Positions 31,942 through 43,259 of a stretch of 64,000 bases of DNA are shown here, piece after piece. Both the position numbers and the translations under genes were made by a program. Under the pieces are notes generated by a model. It saw only the letters and a list, made by a program, of their open reading frames with translations. It had not been told where the DNA came from and searched no databases. This stretch comes from Sacculina carcini (Eukaryota > Arthropoda > Thecostraca > Sacculinidae), in NCBI GenBank assembly GCA_916048095.2, contig OU696575.1, positions 7,206,001 through 7,270,000 of the forward strand, in the 5' to 3' direction. The first letter of the stretch is position 1; every line of letters begins with the position of its first letter.

Positions 31942-33393
31942 GTTAGTAGTCTATTAATGACAAACAATTTTAGCTAGTGCAACCTGTCTGGGATTGTCGA
32001 AAATATGTCCACGTTGTGTAGGTCATTGGTATGCAGTGCATTCAAGAAAGGCGTGAAAGTACCACCCTCTAAGAAATGTCATCATAGTAATGGTTTGAGG
32101 TTGTATAGTCAGCTCCCTGAAGTATAGTCAGTTCCCTGAAGTCGTGCGCCTAACAATCAAACGTGATATGCCTTCGCACAATGATTAAAATAGTTCGGAT
32201 TATTCTGCAAACAACACGGAGAATGAGGAACTTTTGACAGCTTTTCACGCGTCAGTCTTATCACAGAAAGAGTTTCACACGAAGCACCACTACCCTGGCA
32301 AATAATTACACCCCAAGTGGAGTTTAAACATCTCAGACATATGTTGGTGCTGTCAAGCAAACGCAAGCTGCAACACATCACCCCATTTATTGGCAAAGAT
32401 GAGATGATAAGGGAACCGCTTGTCAAAGTGAAGACTACAACAGACGAACGTGTTTTCTCTTGATAGATGAAGTGCAGATTTGGCAGTGTTGTATTTTTGG
32501 TAGGATGCCGAGTGGTACGGCACTGAAGAAGTCATACTGGGCCACTTATTTGTGTATTAGCATGAGGCCGCTGCACAGAAGACATGGCATCATGATTTCT
32601 GTGACACTCAAAGTGCACAACCACATACTAACTTGAATGCGTAAGGTAGGCATATGGTGGTCGTGTCATAGGTATGCCTAGGGTGGTCGTGCCGTAGGTA
32701 TGCCTATGGTGGTCGTGCCATAGGTATGCCTAGGGAGGTCGTGCCATTGGATCCATCACAGACAACCGCAAGATCAGCTAGCACTAATGTAATATATTCC
32801 ATTTTCCAGGTAATTACCCTGCGATAGCCAAGTATCGCATTGGCAAAGAGCGCGTTTGGTTTCACGTTTTCAACACCGATAATCACCTGAGATGCATACG
32901 AACGTCTGGGTAAATGGAAGATGTTAGAACATCTGCCTAGACAAACATGCAGCTTACTTTTATATCGTCAAAGGTGGACTGTTTCATCAATGAAGTCCGT
33001 TACCACTCCTGCTGCCATAAAGACTGGAGAAATGGCAAATGTTATTCTGATTGGACTTCATAATCTAGAGAAAGACCATCAGAAAAATGCTATTTTCCCC
33101 TCACTTATTTATAGAAGACCCGGCTCGCTGATTAATCGCTGAAATGTGCTTAAGTTTTTGATTATGTGTTTCTTTATTTTGCGTGAAAGTTCGTTTGTAT
33201 AATCACAAATGCTCAGGTATAACCCATTTTCGAGAAAAGGGGTGCATTTCATTTAAAAACCTGGATTATACCATGTTTGGTCACTTTCAATCGCAAATGT
33301 TCAACTATAATACATTCTTTAGGCAACAAATAATTGTGTATGTCACTTTTCTAGCTTATACTACCTTTAATAAGTCAATTGTGCATATATATA

Positions 33394-34697
33394 CAGGGTG
33401 GCGCCGGTAAATGAAGACAATATGCGCTCCACACAAAACATTTATTTTTTGACAAAAGTCAGTACATTGGATGAACGGTTTGAACTGGGTTGGCTGATGG
33501 CGACCTGTCGATCACACTTCACTCGATGAATCCCCCCTCCGCAGCGATGACGGCCTCGATCCGTGGCCTGAACCGGGCGCAGGCCTTGGTCAGCATGGCC
33601 TTGTCCATCTTGACCATCACCTGCTTGATGGCTGACTTCAGGGAGTCGAGAGTGTTGTGTGGGCGCTTGTTGGTGTCCCTCTCGACTACGCCCCACAGGT
33701 AGTAGTCGAGCGGGTTCAGGTCCGGGGAGCTTGGCGGCCAGAACTCGGGCGTGATGTGGCTGTGCAGGTTGGCGCTCATCCACTCCTGCGTCGCCTTGGC
33801 CTTGTGGGCAGGTGCCGAGTCCTGCTGGAAGACATACGGCCTTCCCTCGGCCACTCCGTCGATCCAGGGCTTCACGACATCACGGAGAACCTTCACATAC
33901 TATTCGGCGTTCACCCGAAGTCCTTTCTCGAAGAAGTGCGGAGGCATGACGTCTCCCTGGTTGGAGACGACGCTGAGAACCATGACGGTGGCTGGGAACT
34001 TTGTGTGCATGACGTGGGGTACATCCTCGGGGTCCTGACACAACCACCGGTCGTTCCTCCGGTTCACCTTTTGATCTTGGTCGAAATTTTTCTCGTCGGA
34101 AAAGAACCAAAGCATTTTGGGTTCCTCGGGATGCTTGATTTCACACAGCAACTTTTTGCTTTTTTCGTAGCGGTTTTGCTTGGTTTGTTGTGTCATAAAT
34201 TGACCCCGCCTCATCACATATGAACTGTAGCGTAAATCTTCGTGGATGCAACGCCACACTGTCTTGTGATGCACCTGCAGCTCCCGAGCGATGGCTCGGA
34301 TTGACTTGCTCGGGTCATCGCCGACGATGTTCTGGACTTTGGCGATGAAATCGTCGTCTCTGATGGCATCAGATCGTTGGGAATGCTTCTTCCGCTTTGC
34401 CACAGACTGGACGTCGCCCCCAGACTCATCCAAGCTCCGTTTGACTTTGTACACGAAGCTTCTGTCGACCTTGAGGAAGGTGGAGACCTCCGGCGCCTCG
34501 TTGCCGGCGTGAAGCGCCACAATGACAGCTTGCCTTTTCATTTCTTCTGTTATCATCTTTAGCTGCAACGTTCCCTCTTGCTATGTCACACAACTACTAT
34601 AAAACCTGGACCATAAATACAAAAAAATTATTGCTCTGCACAAAATAGTTTACTCGCAATACAGGTTTGAAATTTGTGGTTATTTACCGGCGCCACC

Positions 34698-34700
<3 letters not shown>
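33394..34700 (-). mobile_element. mariner-like transposon 2 (DD37D), nested
   Basis: The 1307-bp element has inverted ends CAGGGTGGCGCCGGTAAAT on both sides and flanking TA. It is inserted into the TIR transposon 31390-34910, beside or within a (TA)n tract that continues to the right as 34701-34776. Confidence 0.9.
33519..34568 (-). pseudogene. Tc1/mariner transposase (DD37D) with one in-frame stop
   Basis: The transposase cuts and rejoins DNA at TA sites. The N-terminus has a helix-turn-helix (APEVSTFLKVDRSFVYKVKR) and a second DNA-binding helix region (SIRAIARELQVHHKTVWRCI). The catalytic core shows WFFSDEKNFDQDQ (first D), QQDSAPAHKA (second D) and SPDLNPLDYYLWG (third D). The last two D residues are 37 residues apart, as in maT-type elements. 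A single TAG at 33900-33902 interrupts an otherwise continuous frame of about 350 codons. All three aspartates are present, so this copy decayed recently. Confidence 0.9.

Positions 34701-34776
<76 letters not shown>
34701..34776. repeat. (TA)n microsatellite
   Basis: Uninterrupted TA repeat directly at the right end of the nested mariner. Confidence 0.95.
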
Positions 34777-34779
<3 letters not shown>

Positions 34780-35142
34780 TATTTACAACGCTAAGTGTGT
34801 ATTTTGTCATGTTCGCCCAGTATATAACGATGTGTTACAATGTAAGCAATGCCATCCGACAGCTGACTCAGACATCGGGCCGTGCACGTCCTGTATTTAG
34901 TAGTCCTTGGTGATCACATAAAATTCTTGACTCTAGTAACTAATCATTCTGATGAATCGATTGATGATTTGCATTTAATGGGCACACCGGCCTATCAGAC
35001 CACATGACGCCCCCATTCTGATGAATCCAAATGAGGTGTATAAGGTTAAAAGTTTAAAATTATCATTTGTTTTGAGTTTATAATTTGTTTATATTTTAGA
35101 TTGATTCAACGTCGGATTACAATTGCATAATGTATGTGTCAG

Positions 35143-35314
35143 ACACGCATTTCTCGTGGCCAGCGCGGTGTACCAGAAATTTGGAGCGCGGCGCTCGACT
35201 AGTGGCGGCGCCTGGCGGTGGCACGCGCGTGGTGCTGCAAATGCCTCGCGGCAATCTGGAGGTCATTCATCCGCGGCCACTTGTACTGTCACTCACTGCT
35301 AGGCTGATGGATCG
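35143..35314 (+). CDS. ELP1: ELP1, window exon 4
   Basis: The exon encodes ...RNLERGARLVAAPGGGTRVV then LQMPRGNLEVIHPRPLVLSL. The block LQMPRGNLEV is the most recognisable ELP1 signature in the window. It starts after GTGTCAG at 35142 and completes the split codon left by exon 3 (G|AC). It ends TCG|GTGATT after two bases of a codon. Confidence 0.95.
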
Positions 35315-35990
35315 GTGATTAAAGCTACAACACAAACATGCACATACACACTCACGCATTTCATTACATTACACAAATGTACACACATTTACACATATAC
35401 ACATATTTCATTACATTATATGAGTGTGGTGATTTCAAAGCACGTGAAAATTTTGGCTCAGCCATCGTGTGCGTTTGTGTGTACTTGCGCATGTGTGCGC
35501 GCATTGTGGTGTGTTTAATGTACCCGGCAAACTCGGTGATTGAGTTTGTACCAGTGAATTTGAATGCTCGTATTCGTGACAACCCAATATCGAGGAGGTT
35601 TGCACGATGCGTGAGCGTGCATGTGGAGCAGTGTCGATCAACTGAATCAGTGACGCAGTGCCTCAGGATTTGCACAACGAAACACATCAATATCATGTTC
35701 CAGAGTACGCTCGGCAGGCGTTTGAAAATGATGTAAATCTGTGTTAAGAGGACCAGCTGATCGCTCAATGCGAATATATCTATTTTAAATCACTTTATTG
35801 ACAATTTATTTACTTTGACTCTATCATGACATGATATTTGTGTATATATTTTGATATATATTCCTGTTTAATCATGATTTCTCCACCAACTGTCAGCTGC
35901 CAATCAACAGCGCTTTTTCTGCATCTGACGCTTTTTCTGCATCTTTCATCATTCTTCGCGATGTGGCTTAAGGCCCTGATCAGGTTCACA
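35315..35990. other. intron, no gene
   Basis: CACA-rich sequence directly after the exon, then unremarkable AT-rich sequence. A 134-codon ORF on the minus strand shows no domain. Confidence 0.5.
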
Positions 35991-37445
35991 ACCTCATGCT
36001 GAAACGTATGTCGCCCGCAGTGTCCACCTTGCTGCAGGTCTTCAATGATCTGTGGAATGGTGGGCAGTTTCCAGCCTCCTGGCGACGGGCAATCGTGATA
36101 CCCATCACAAAACAGGGCAAATCGGGCGATCACCCGTCTGACTATCGCCCGATATCGCTGACCTCCAGTCTCTGCAAACTGTTTGAGAAAATGGTTTACA
36201 TACGGCTGGAATGGTTTCTGGAACGCGGTCGGCTGTTCAATGTTGCTCAGTGCGGATTTCGCCAGGGTCGCTCAACGTTAGACCATGCTAACGACGGATG
36301 GGTGCTAACGACGTCCTCAGACAAGAGTACACGGCGGAGTCACCCTGGCAATTAGTCACAACCGGGATCGATGTCTCGCTAGCAGCTCTGCCGAAACACC
36401 GTACAGAGTCCAGTGTGCTTCTCTCAAACACACTGGAGCGATTTCATTCTTACGGACGGTATACTGCCGTGTACACTGATGGGTCTAAGTCGGCCAGTGG
36501 TGTGGGTTGTGCGTTTGTAAGTGGAGGTACGTGCCACTCGAGCACGCTGCCACCGAGCGCTTCCATTTACTCGGCTGAACTGTACGCTATCCTGCTGGCC
36601 CTGGTTTTTATTCGCTCATCTTCATTTTCATTGTTTTCAGTTCTATCCGACTCCCTTAGTGCTTTAACTTCATTATCGTTTTTCTCCTTACATCCTCTTA
36701 TACAGAGGTTTTATCTCTCTTGATATCATCCACCACCAGGGCAAGTGTGTAAAGTTCTGCTGTATTCCGTCCCATATTGGTATTCTGGGCAACGAGCGAG
36801 CTGACTTAACCGCAAAAAGAGCTGCTGAACGAGACTTTTATTCATTATATTTTGACTTTCCCATTCCGTATTCGGACTTTTATCCTATTATACATCGTTT
36901 TATCCGTTCTCGCTGGCAGCTCTACTGGGACGAATGTGGTACTAACAAACTAAAAGCAGTGAAGCCTGAAATCGGACATTGGATGTGCTCTTATCGCCGG
37001 AAGAGGTCCGAGGAGGTGGTGCTCTGTCGTCTGCGTTTTGGTCACACGTACGACACGCATCACCATCTTCTACTCGTACAACCTGAACCCACGTGTAGCG
37101 CATGTAATGTACGTCTCTCCGTGCAACACATCCTGGTGGAATGTCCATCATTCACAGATGCGCGTCAACGTTTTCTTGGATCCATTCGGACTATTGACGA
37201 GGTTCTTGGACAGGAGCAATCGGCGGTCATTGAAGGCCGCATTTTTTAATTTTTACGGCTTTTGCCCTTTAGAACTATTTATTGAATTTTATGTATTGAC
37301 ATTCACATTCATTTCTTTCATCATTTTCTTATTTATTTCATTGTTCCATTCTTCATATTCATTTATTAATGTGCTTTAACTTTAAATAGACTGGGGGGTG
37401 CCGTATGGTCCTAGAGGCCGGTGCACCCCAAAAAATAAATCAACA
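35990..37445 (+). pseudogene. LINE with RNase H (I-clade-like), internally deleted
   Basis: RT pieces at 35996-36290 are SWRRAIVIPITKQGKSG, YRPISLTSSLCKLFEKMV and CGFRQGRSTLDHA. An abrupt junction near 36290 then joins the RNase H domain: VYTDGSKSASGVGCAFV, SAELYAILLAL and VLSDSLSAL. The C-terminal finger follows: CRLRFGHTYDTHHHLL and CSACNVRLSVQHILVECPSF. Residues between RT and RNase H are deleted, and there are stops near 36720. The 3' end is a short hairpin (GGGGGGTGCCGTATGG / GGTGCACCCC) and a (CAA)n tail. It is a close relative of the copy at 60000-61450. Confidence 0.85.
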
Positions 37446-37685
37446 ACAACAACAACATCATGTTTCATTGACGGGGGGCACCATATGGTTTGACAGGCCA
37501 GTGCGCCCCTTAAACACCAATTGTCATAATCAGAACCAGTGTCTGATTCCGTATGGTGATGGCGTCCGCGGTCGAGCGAAATGTGTACTGACCCCGATGA
37601 CAGTGCAACAGAAAAACAATATGACATTGAGTTATGAGCTTGATTTGAGGTAGTTGAACCGATAACAGTCTGGCGGCTGATGCAG
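37446..37685 (+). repeat. related LINE 3'-end hairpin copy
   Basis: GGGGGGCACCATATGGTTTG...CCAGTGCGCCCC at 37471-37510 parallels the 3' ends at 37390-37430 and 61417-61452, so it is probably a short 3' copy of a related LINE. The rest shows nothing. Confidence 0.5.
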
Positions 37686-37689
37686 ATTT

Positions 37690-39400
37690 GTCATGAATGA
37701 TTACGATTGTAGCGACGAAAAAGTTTACAACGTGCACATAATGGACTTGCAACAGCTTATGTTCGTATTTCGGTCGTCCTTTTTTGGACCTATCAGACAG
37801 TGAATTTCAACGACAAATTGTATTGTATAAGATTGGTTTTCGGCCTGGACGCAGCATCGATGATCATGTAGTCAATTGTGAATGAGGTGCTTGCCCAAGG
37901 CGAAGCAATTCTACGTGGTTATTCCTATTATTTCGACCTTGTAGTCATTGGCAGTGATGTTGTATCTCCCGCCTGTCCAGAATAATTTAGAGGATTTTTG
38001 GCCGGAGAGAAAGCAGATTGAGAACTTGGCAGACGGCGCCAGCGTGCTTGGCGTGCACGTTTACCGAAGTAGGCTGTCACTGCACTGGACAACAACAGCA
38101 GTGCTAGATGTCCCCATCTGTTGATGCGATGCACCATTTTTTCTTTGAGCGGCAAGTTCGTCTCTCTTTAGTGTGTCGCTGGATGATTGAGAGTAGACCC
38201 TTCGTACGTAAAACGGCTCACTACAGCTCACCACTACGAGTTGGTAGGGAAGACCCTGTCAATGGCGTATGGAGCATTGGAGATAACTCCGCAGATGTAT
38301 GGGTGGATACTAGTAGAATAGCTATTGGCGTCGTGATTGAAGTCGATGGTAAAATATTCGGGGATGCGGGTTGGCTCTGGAAGGATTCTCAACACATACA
38401 TATCAGTGATTTTGAGGCAATTGTGAAGTGCCTCGTAATGGCGGTTGACCTTAAGCTCAGCGACATCGACATCTTCACTGGTTTCGTCTCAGTTTATTCT
38501 TGGCTGAATGGTCTACTTTCGTCGAGAGAGCGACCTGAAACCCGTTTCGTCTAGTAGACTGTTAATCAGACGAAGGCTGGAAATCATTTATGAAATTTTC
38601 AGAGAATATGACTTCGATGTTCGGATTCACAAATTGGAATCGGAAGAGAACAGAGCTGATGCACTTCTCCGTTTTCCAAAATCGTGGCTGAGTGTTGAAA
38701 GAGTTAGTTGCGCGGTGGCTGTTTCTGACAGAAATGTTCATGTCACTATATAAAAATGCATAATTCAGCTGGGCATCCTGGTATGCACAGAACGAGATAC
38801 TTCTGTAGGAATTTCCTTCAATTTTCTTCTGAAGGAGAAAATTGTGCTGAATCGACAAGTTGCTGAAGTTGACAGATCGCAATTATGTGTGTCCAGCGGC
38901 GATCACATGCAGGAATGTTAGCTTGGGCGTTGATCGTACGTGGGATCGACTATCCGCGGATATGAGTTACGTTGGAAATTTGCTGTACTTGTCGGCAATT
39001 GACTATGGACCCCCGCATTTTTCGGTGTGGCGGCGCTTGAATACTCGCAGCAGTCGAGAAGTCGCTTTGATTTTTGATGAACGCTTCTGCAAGCGTGGTT
39101 AGCCTGGGTAATTTCCCATGGACAACGGCACAGCATTCCACAGCAGCTTGTTTGTGACAATGATGCAGATGTGGGGCGTGATGACACGGTACAGGTGCGC
39201 TTACAGACCGCAAGGAAACTGCATTGTGGGCAGATTACATTGCACAATAAAAACATATGTTGCAAGAAAGCGTTGCAGTGTGCGAGAAACTGGTATACCG
39301 TACAATGTATCGCCTAGACATAACACTGGCCCGGCTTGCGCACCAGTGTACGAGTAGTATGTGAAACTCGTACAAGTATTATGTGAAACCACCAAGCGAG
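37690..39400 (+). pseudogene. lineage-A pol relic (RT, RNase H, integrase)
   Basis: Fragments in sense orientation: RNase H at 38220-38560 with DVWVDTSRIAIGVVIEVDG, FGDAGWLWKD and FEAIVKCL, then DVRIHKLESEENRADALL at 38610-38690. Integrase follows with LYLSAIDYGPPHFSVW, MDNGTAFHS and YRPQGNCIVGRLHCTIK. At the catalytic glutamate position there is glycine (IVG for IVE). Frameshifts separate the blocks and no LTR is seen, so this is an old relic of the family at 8268-12947. Confidence 0.85.
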
Positions 39401-39673
39401 AGAAAACCGCAGAGTGAGTCGCGCGTCATCAGGTGAAGCAACTGTTCAAGATAATAAATATGTATGTGATATTAATTTATGATAGTTTTGTCTTGCCATT
39501 AACTACTTAGTACCTGTGTATTTCTACTTTGTCTGCGACTTAGCTGGTATTTTGAGTCTATTGTGATTTGCTAGAAATGTAATTCCGATATTTGTCAGTA
39601 AGTTCAACAGTAGCCAAAAGCACTTGGGATTTGATATCCCTTTTGCAGTTGAAAGTGTCATACTAATAAATAT
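39401..39673. other. intron, no gene
   Basis: AT-rich, nothing recognised. The 5-bp target duplication AATAT at 39669-39673 ends it. Confidence 0.5.
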
Positions 39674-39877
39674 TGTTACAACGTAGGTTCTCAGAATCTG
39701 GAAACGCAGGTTCTCAATCACAACCTTTAATACACAATCACAGAATATTCATACACTCGTAGTTTTCGTAATCACAACGTAAACAAAAACCCACTCTCTC
39801 AGCCGAAACTCCACAATACCATATGTGCGCAACGTTTGTCGCCCAATATTTTATATGGAGTTGTCAGCTCCATAACA
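39674..39877 (-). repeat. 3' LTR of the gypsy element
   Basis: 204 bp with TG...CA ends. The polypurine tract ATAGGGGGAGG (minus strand, 39878-39888) lies directly inside it, overlapping the pol stop codon. Confidence 0.95.
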
Positions 39878-39884
39878 CCTCCCC

Positions 39885-42800
39885 CTATGATTGGAAGACG
39901 TAGTCTTCGCACGGCCAGTACCGACGGCGTTGTCGAGTACGCTGCGACCGCCTCAGACTACCACCATCACTCGAACCCGCCGCAGTGCTTGCAGTACTTT
40001 CCTCCGCAACTGGCTCTGAAGTCGTGGCCGTGTGTTCTGATGAATCACCAGAACTTTCTGTTATGCACGTCTCGCCCGGCTCCGTATCGTGAGGCGAAAC
40101 GTGACGTTGTCGCAACTGGTCAACGTGTCGTCTCCAGTAAGGGCCTCTCGGTAGAACCATCACGACGTAAGTACGCGAGCCTGTATTTTTCAGCACAACG
40201 GCTTGAACCCACCGAGGATCCCGATCGCGCCTAGGGCCACAGTACAGTGCATAGACGGGGTCTCCATTGATGTACTGATGAGGATCTCCCGAAGACCGCA
40301 GACGTACAGTTTGATTCTGCCTTTTCACCAACGCAGTTTGTTGACGCTGAGCCGTGTGGACCGGAGAAGGCAGCAACGTGTCGACCAGCGTACGCATCTG
40401 GCGCCCATTGAGAAGTTCGCTGGGAGAGTAGCCGCTTATCGTGGGAGTGCGCCGAAACTGCATTAGGAATTCTTGAAGAGCCAACAACGGCGGAAGCGTG
40501 GACTTGCGCATCGCACGTTTGAACGTTTGGATCAAGCGCTCTGCTGCCCCATTGGTGGATGGGTGGTAAGGGGCACCCGTAAGGTGAGTAACACCCCTCT
40601 CGGAGCACCACCTTCCGAACTCCTCCCCCGTGAAGCACGTTGCGTTGTCGGACACAATAGTGTGTGGATAGCCGAAATGAGCAAAATCTTGCTCCAGTAG
40701 TTCTGTCGTAGTTTTGGTAGAAATCGACTGAGTTGGATGAATGCAGGGGTATTTGGTGTAGGCGTCCGTAACTACTAACCAGTTATGTCCGAGAAAATTT
40801 ATAGCATGGTCCACATGTAACCTGCTCCATGGTTTTTCCGGAAGCACCCACGGATGGTTTGTGAGCTTTGTAGGTAAGTTACGATGTTCAGCGCAGGACT
40901 CACAACTGCGGCACTTCTCCTCGATGTCCCTGTCTATATTCGGCCAGTAGACCGCTGTGCGCGCCAACTGTTTCATTCGCTGGGCACCGAAATGACCAAT
41001 GTGTAATATTTGTAGTACCGCTTTCCGTAGATCTCTTGGGATTACAACTCTGGAACCATACAGCAGCACTCCGTTCAAGACGGACAGTGAATCAGCAATG
41101 TTACGATAGTACTTCACCTCCTCTGTATCTAGAGCAGCCGGGGGCCAACCTTCTCGACAAAACCGCATCACCGCAGCGATTGATGCCTCCTTTTCCGAAG
41201 ATTTACGTAAGGTAGTGGCGTTTACCGTCTTGAGCTGTTGATCGAGAGTCTGTATCGTACATACGGTGTCAAAGTCGTTCTCCGTCTCAGCGGTATCGAA
41301 ATCCGGATCAGACTCTGAAGGTAACCTACTCAGTGCATCTGCATTACCGTGTTGTCTGGTGTTGCGGTACTCAATATCGTATTGATGCTGGTTGAGTAGT
41401 AATGCCCACCTTGCCAGACGATTGGCTGCCAGTTTTGGGGTGGATTTTTGAGGCCCGAAAAGACTCAGCAGAGGTCGATGGTCTGTCACCAATATGAATC
41501 GTCGACCGTAGAGGTATTGGTGAAACTTGTGCAACGCAAATACGATAGCCAACGCCTCTTTCTGGATCTGACTGTAGCGCCTCTGGCAGTCTGTCAATAC
41601 CTTCGATGCGTGACGCACCGGACGTTCGGAACCGTCCGGATACCTGTGGAACAGTACGACACCCAGTCCCACTTCCGATGCGTCACATGCGATGCCGACC
41701 GGAAGTGATGTGTCAAAATGTGCCAGAGTGACGTCGGAAGCCAGTAGTTGTTTCAGTTTTCGAAACGCACTTTCTTCACCTTCTCCCCACGTCCACACAC
41801 TGCTCTTTCTTGTCAACCGGTACAGCGGCTCCGCAATTGTCGCGAGATCGGGTATAAATTTTCTGTAGAATTCAACAGACCCGAGAAAAGACGAAAGACC
41901 ATTTCGATCTTTTGGTGCTGGCATTTTCAGTGCTGCATCCGCCTTTGCACCCTTGCGTATACCGTTCTTTGTAAGAGTATACCCCAGATACTCAACGGTA
42001 GCAGCTGCAAATCGACACTTTTCCAGACGACAACGTAAACCTTTGGACTGTAGTCGGTCAAAAAGACGGCGCAAATTTTGAACATGTTCCGTGGCATCCT
42101 TACCGCTCACCAGGATATCGTCAAGATATGTTACCACTCCAGGTAAATCACAGGTAAGTTTGTTGATAATGGATTGAAAATAACCCGGGGCAGACGAAAT
42201 TCCGAACGGGAGACGCTTTTGCAGTAATACGCCTCGATGTGTACTCAGTGCCAGTCGCTTCTGGCTTTCTGGCGAGAGCGGAATTTGATTGTAAGCGTCT
42301 GCTAGGTCGATTTTCGTGAAACCGTAATTTCCGCCCATTTTGCGCATCAAGTCTTCGATGTCTGGAATCGGCTGTCTGTGAATCTCCAGCTGGTGGTTCA
42401 CTGTGACTGAGTAATCGCCACACACTCGTAGCTTCGGTTTGTTGCCAGACTGTACTGGTTTCCGCACCGGTACCACCGGAGTACCATAATCACAAAAAGG
42501 AACAGGCTCCCAAAGGCCTCTTTTTATGCCGATATCGTAGCAGTTCGACAAATCCTCTTGTATAGCAAATGGGACCGACCGTGGTCTGCAAAAAACTGGT
42601 TGGGCACCATCTTTGAACTTCACTTCAAGTTGGAAATCAGTGAGACAACCCAGTTCGTCATTGAACAAGTCTGGAAATTGTTCACATAGTGTGTAGCATG
42701 ACTTTTGTAGGTCGGAATCAATTGAATTGTCGGAGTGACTTCCATCGACCTTGTAAATGGACCATGGTTCGCCAGCATTCTCGCATGCCTGCTCAACCAC

Positions 42801-43259
42801 TGAGTCCACAGATATATGTAGTGCTGCAATAGCGTCCCGACCCAGTAGATTCAAGTTGGGTACGGACGTGACCACGAATGGGAGGCAGCAATGCATTGTA
42901 GAGCCATGCGCCTTGGTCTGACCTTGAAATTTTCCCAGAATTGGCAGGGGGTGCTCACTTGCTGACCTGTAGCCGGTTTGCACTTGTTCTAGTGCCGGCT
43001 TACCAAGTTTTGACCACACATTTTCGCATATGAAGTTGCCTCCGGCACCTGTATCTAGTTCCATAGTGCACGGGAGTCCATCAATTGTAACTGGCACCTC
43101 AAACTTTGGCAACTGTAGTTTTTCACGAGAAATTTGTAGCAGGTCATCAGTTGAAATTTTTCTGACTCCTGGTGGTTGCCGTGAAAATTTTAGCGATCGC
43201 TTTTTCTGTAAGCATGCCGCTTCGAGATGACCTTTCTTTTGGCAATACCTGCAAATGTC
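39885..43259 (-). CDS. Pol of gypsy element (after in-frame UAG)
   Basis: About 1124 codons are open from the TAG at 43260 to the stop at 39885 (first ATG at 43112). The order is a zinc knuckle CRYCQKKGHLEAAC, then protease ELDTGAGGNF. RT shows GDYSVTVNHQL, FTKIDLADAYNQIPL, LPFGISSAPGYFQ and YLDDILV. RNase H shows GIACDASEVGLGVVL, QKEALAIVFAL and VTDHRPLL. Integrase shows HIGHFGAQRM...CRSCESC, HVDHAINF, VSDNATCFTGEEF and STNGAAERLIQTFKRA, and a GPY/F-like tail. All catalytic residues are present. There is no initiation signal of its own, so expression would need readthrough of the UAG or another start. Confidence 0.9.
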   Translation of the reverse strand, partial: DICRYCQKKGHLEAACLQKKRSLKFSRQPPGVRKISTDDLLQISREKLQLPKFEVPVTIDGLPCTMELDTGAGGNFICENVWSKLGKPALEQVQTGYRSASEHPLPILGKFQGQTKAHGSTMHCCLPFVVTSVPNLNLLGRDAIAALHISVDSVVEQACENAGEPWSIYKVDGSHSDNSIDSDLQKSCYTLCEQFPDLFNDELGCLTDFQLEVKFKDGAQPVFCRPRSVPFAIQEDLSNCYDIGIKRGLWEPVPFCDYGTPVVPVRKPVQSGNKPKLRVCGDYSVTVNHQLEIHRQPIPDIEDLMRKMGGNYGFTKIDLADAYNQIPLSPESQKRLALSTHRGVLLQKRLPFGISSAPGYFQSIINKLTCDLPGVVTYLDDILVSGKDATEHVQNLRRLFDRLQSKGLRCRLEKCRFAAATVEYLGYTLTKNGIRKGAKADAALKMPAPKDRNGLSSFLGSVEFYRKFIPDLATIAEPLYRLTRKSSVWTWGEGEESAFRKLKQLLASDVTLAHFDTSLPVGIACDASEVGLGVVLFHRYPDGSERPVRHASKVLTDCQRRYSQIQKEALAIVFALHKFHQYLYGRRFILVTDHRPLLSLFGPQKSTPKLAANRLARWALLLNQHQYDIEYRNTRQHGNADALSRLPSESDPDFDTAETENDFDTVCTIQTLDQQLKTVNATTLRKSSEKEASIAAVMRFCREGWPPAALDTEEVKYYRNIADSLSVLNGVLLYGSRVVIPRDLRKAVLQILHIGHFGAQRMKQLARTAVYWPNIDRDIEEKCRSCESCAEHRNLPTKLTNHPWVLPEKPWSRLHVDHAINFLGHNWLVVTDAYTKYPCIHPTQSISTKTTTELLEQDFAHFGYPHTIVSDNATCFTGEEFGRWCSERGVTHLTGAPYHPSTNGAAERLIQTFKRAMRKSTLPPLLALQEFLMQFRRTPTISGYSPSELLNGRQMRTLVDTLLPSPVHTAQRQQTALVKRQNQTVRLRSSGDPHQYINGDPVYALYCGPRRDRDPRWVQAVVLKNTGSRTYVVMVLPRGPYWRRHVDQLRQRHVSPHDTEPGETCITESSGDSSEHTATTSEPVAEESTASTAAGSSDGGSLRRSQRTRQRRRYWPCEDYVFQS

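Larger units (their letters stand above)
31390..34910 (+). mobile_element. TIR DNA transposon (THAP-type), with nested mariner
   Basis: Terminal inverted repeats of about 51 bp (31390-31440 and 34860-34910) match except for one base in the first 50, starting CCAAGGACTACTAAATACAG. Without the nested mariner (1.3 kb) the element would be about 2.2 kb. Its left part holds a THAP-like exon. A truncated relative lies at 6360-6945. No clear target-site duplication is seen; TGATCAC occurs near both ends but is offset. Confidence 0.75.

Noticed and set aside
34628..34913. Tyr-Ile repeat ORFs
   Set aside because: Pure translation of the (TA)n microsatellite.
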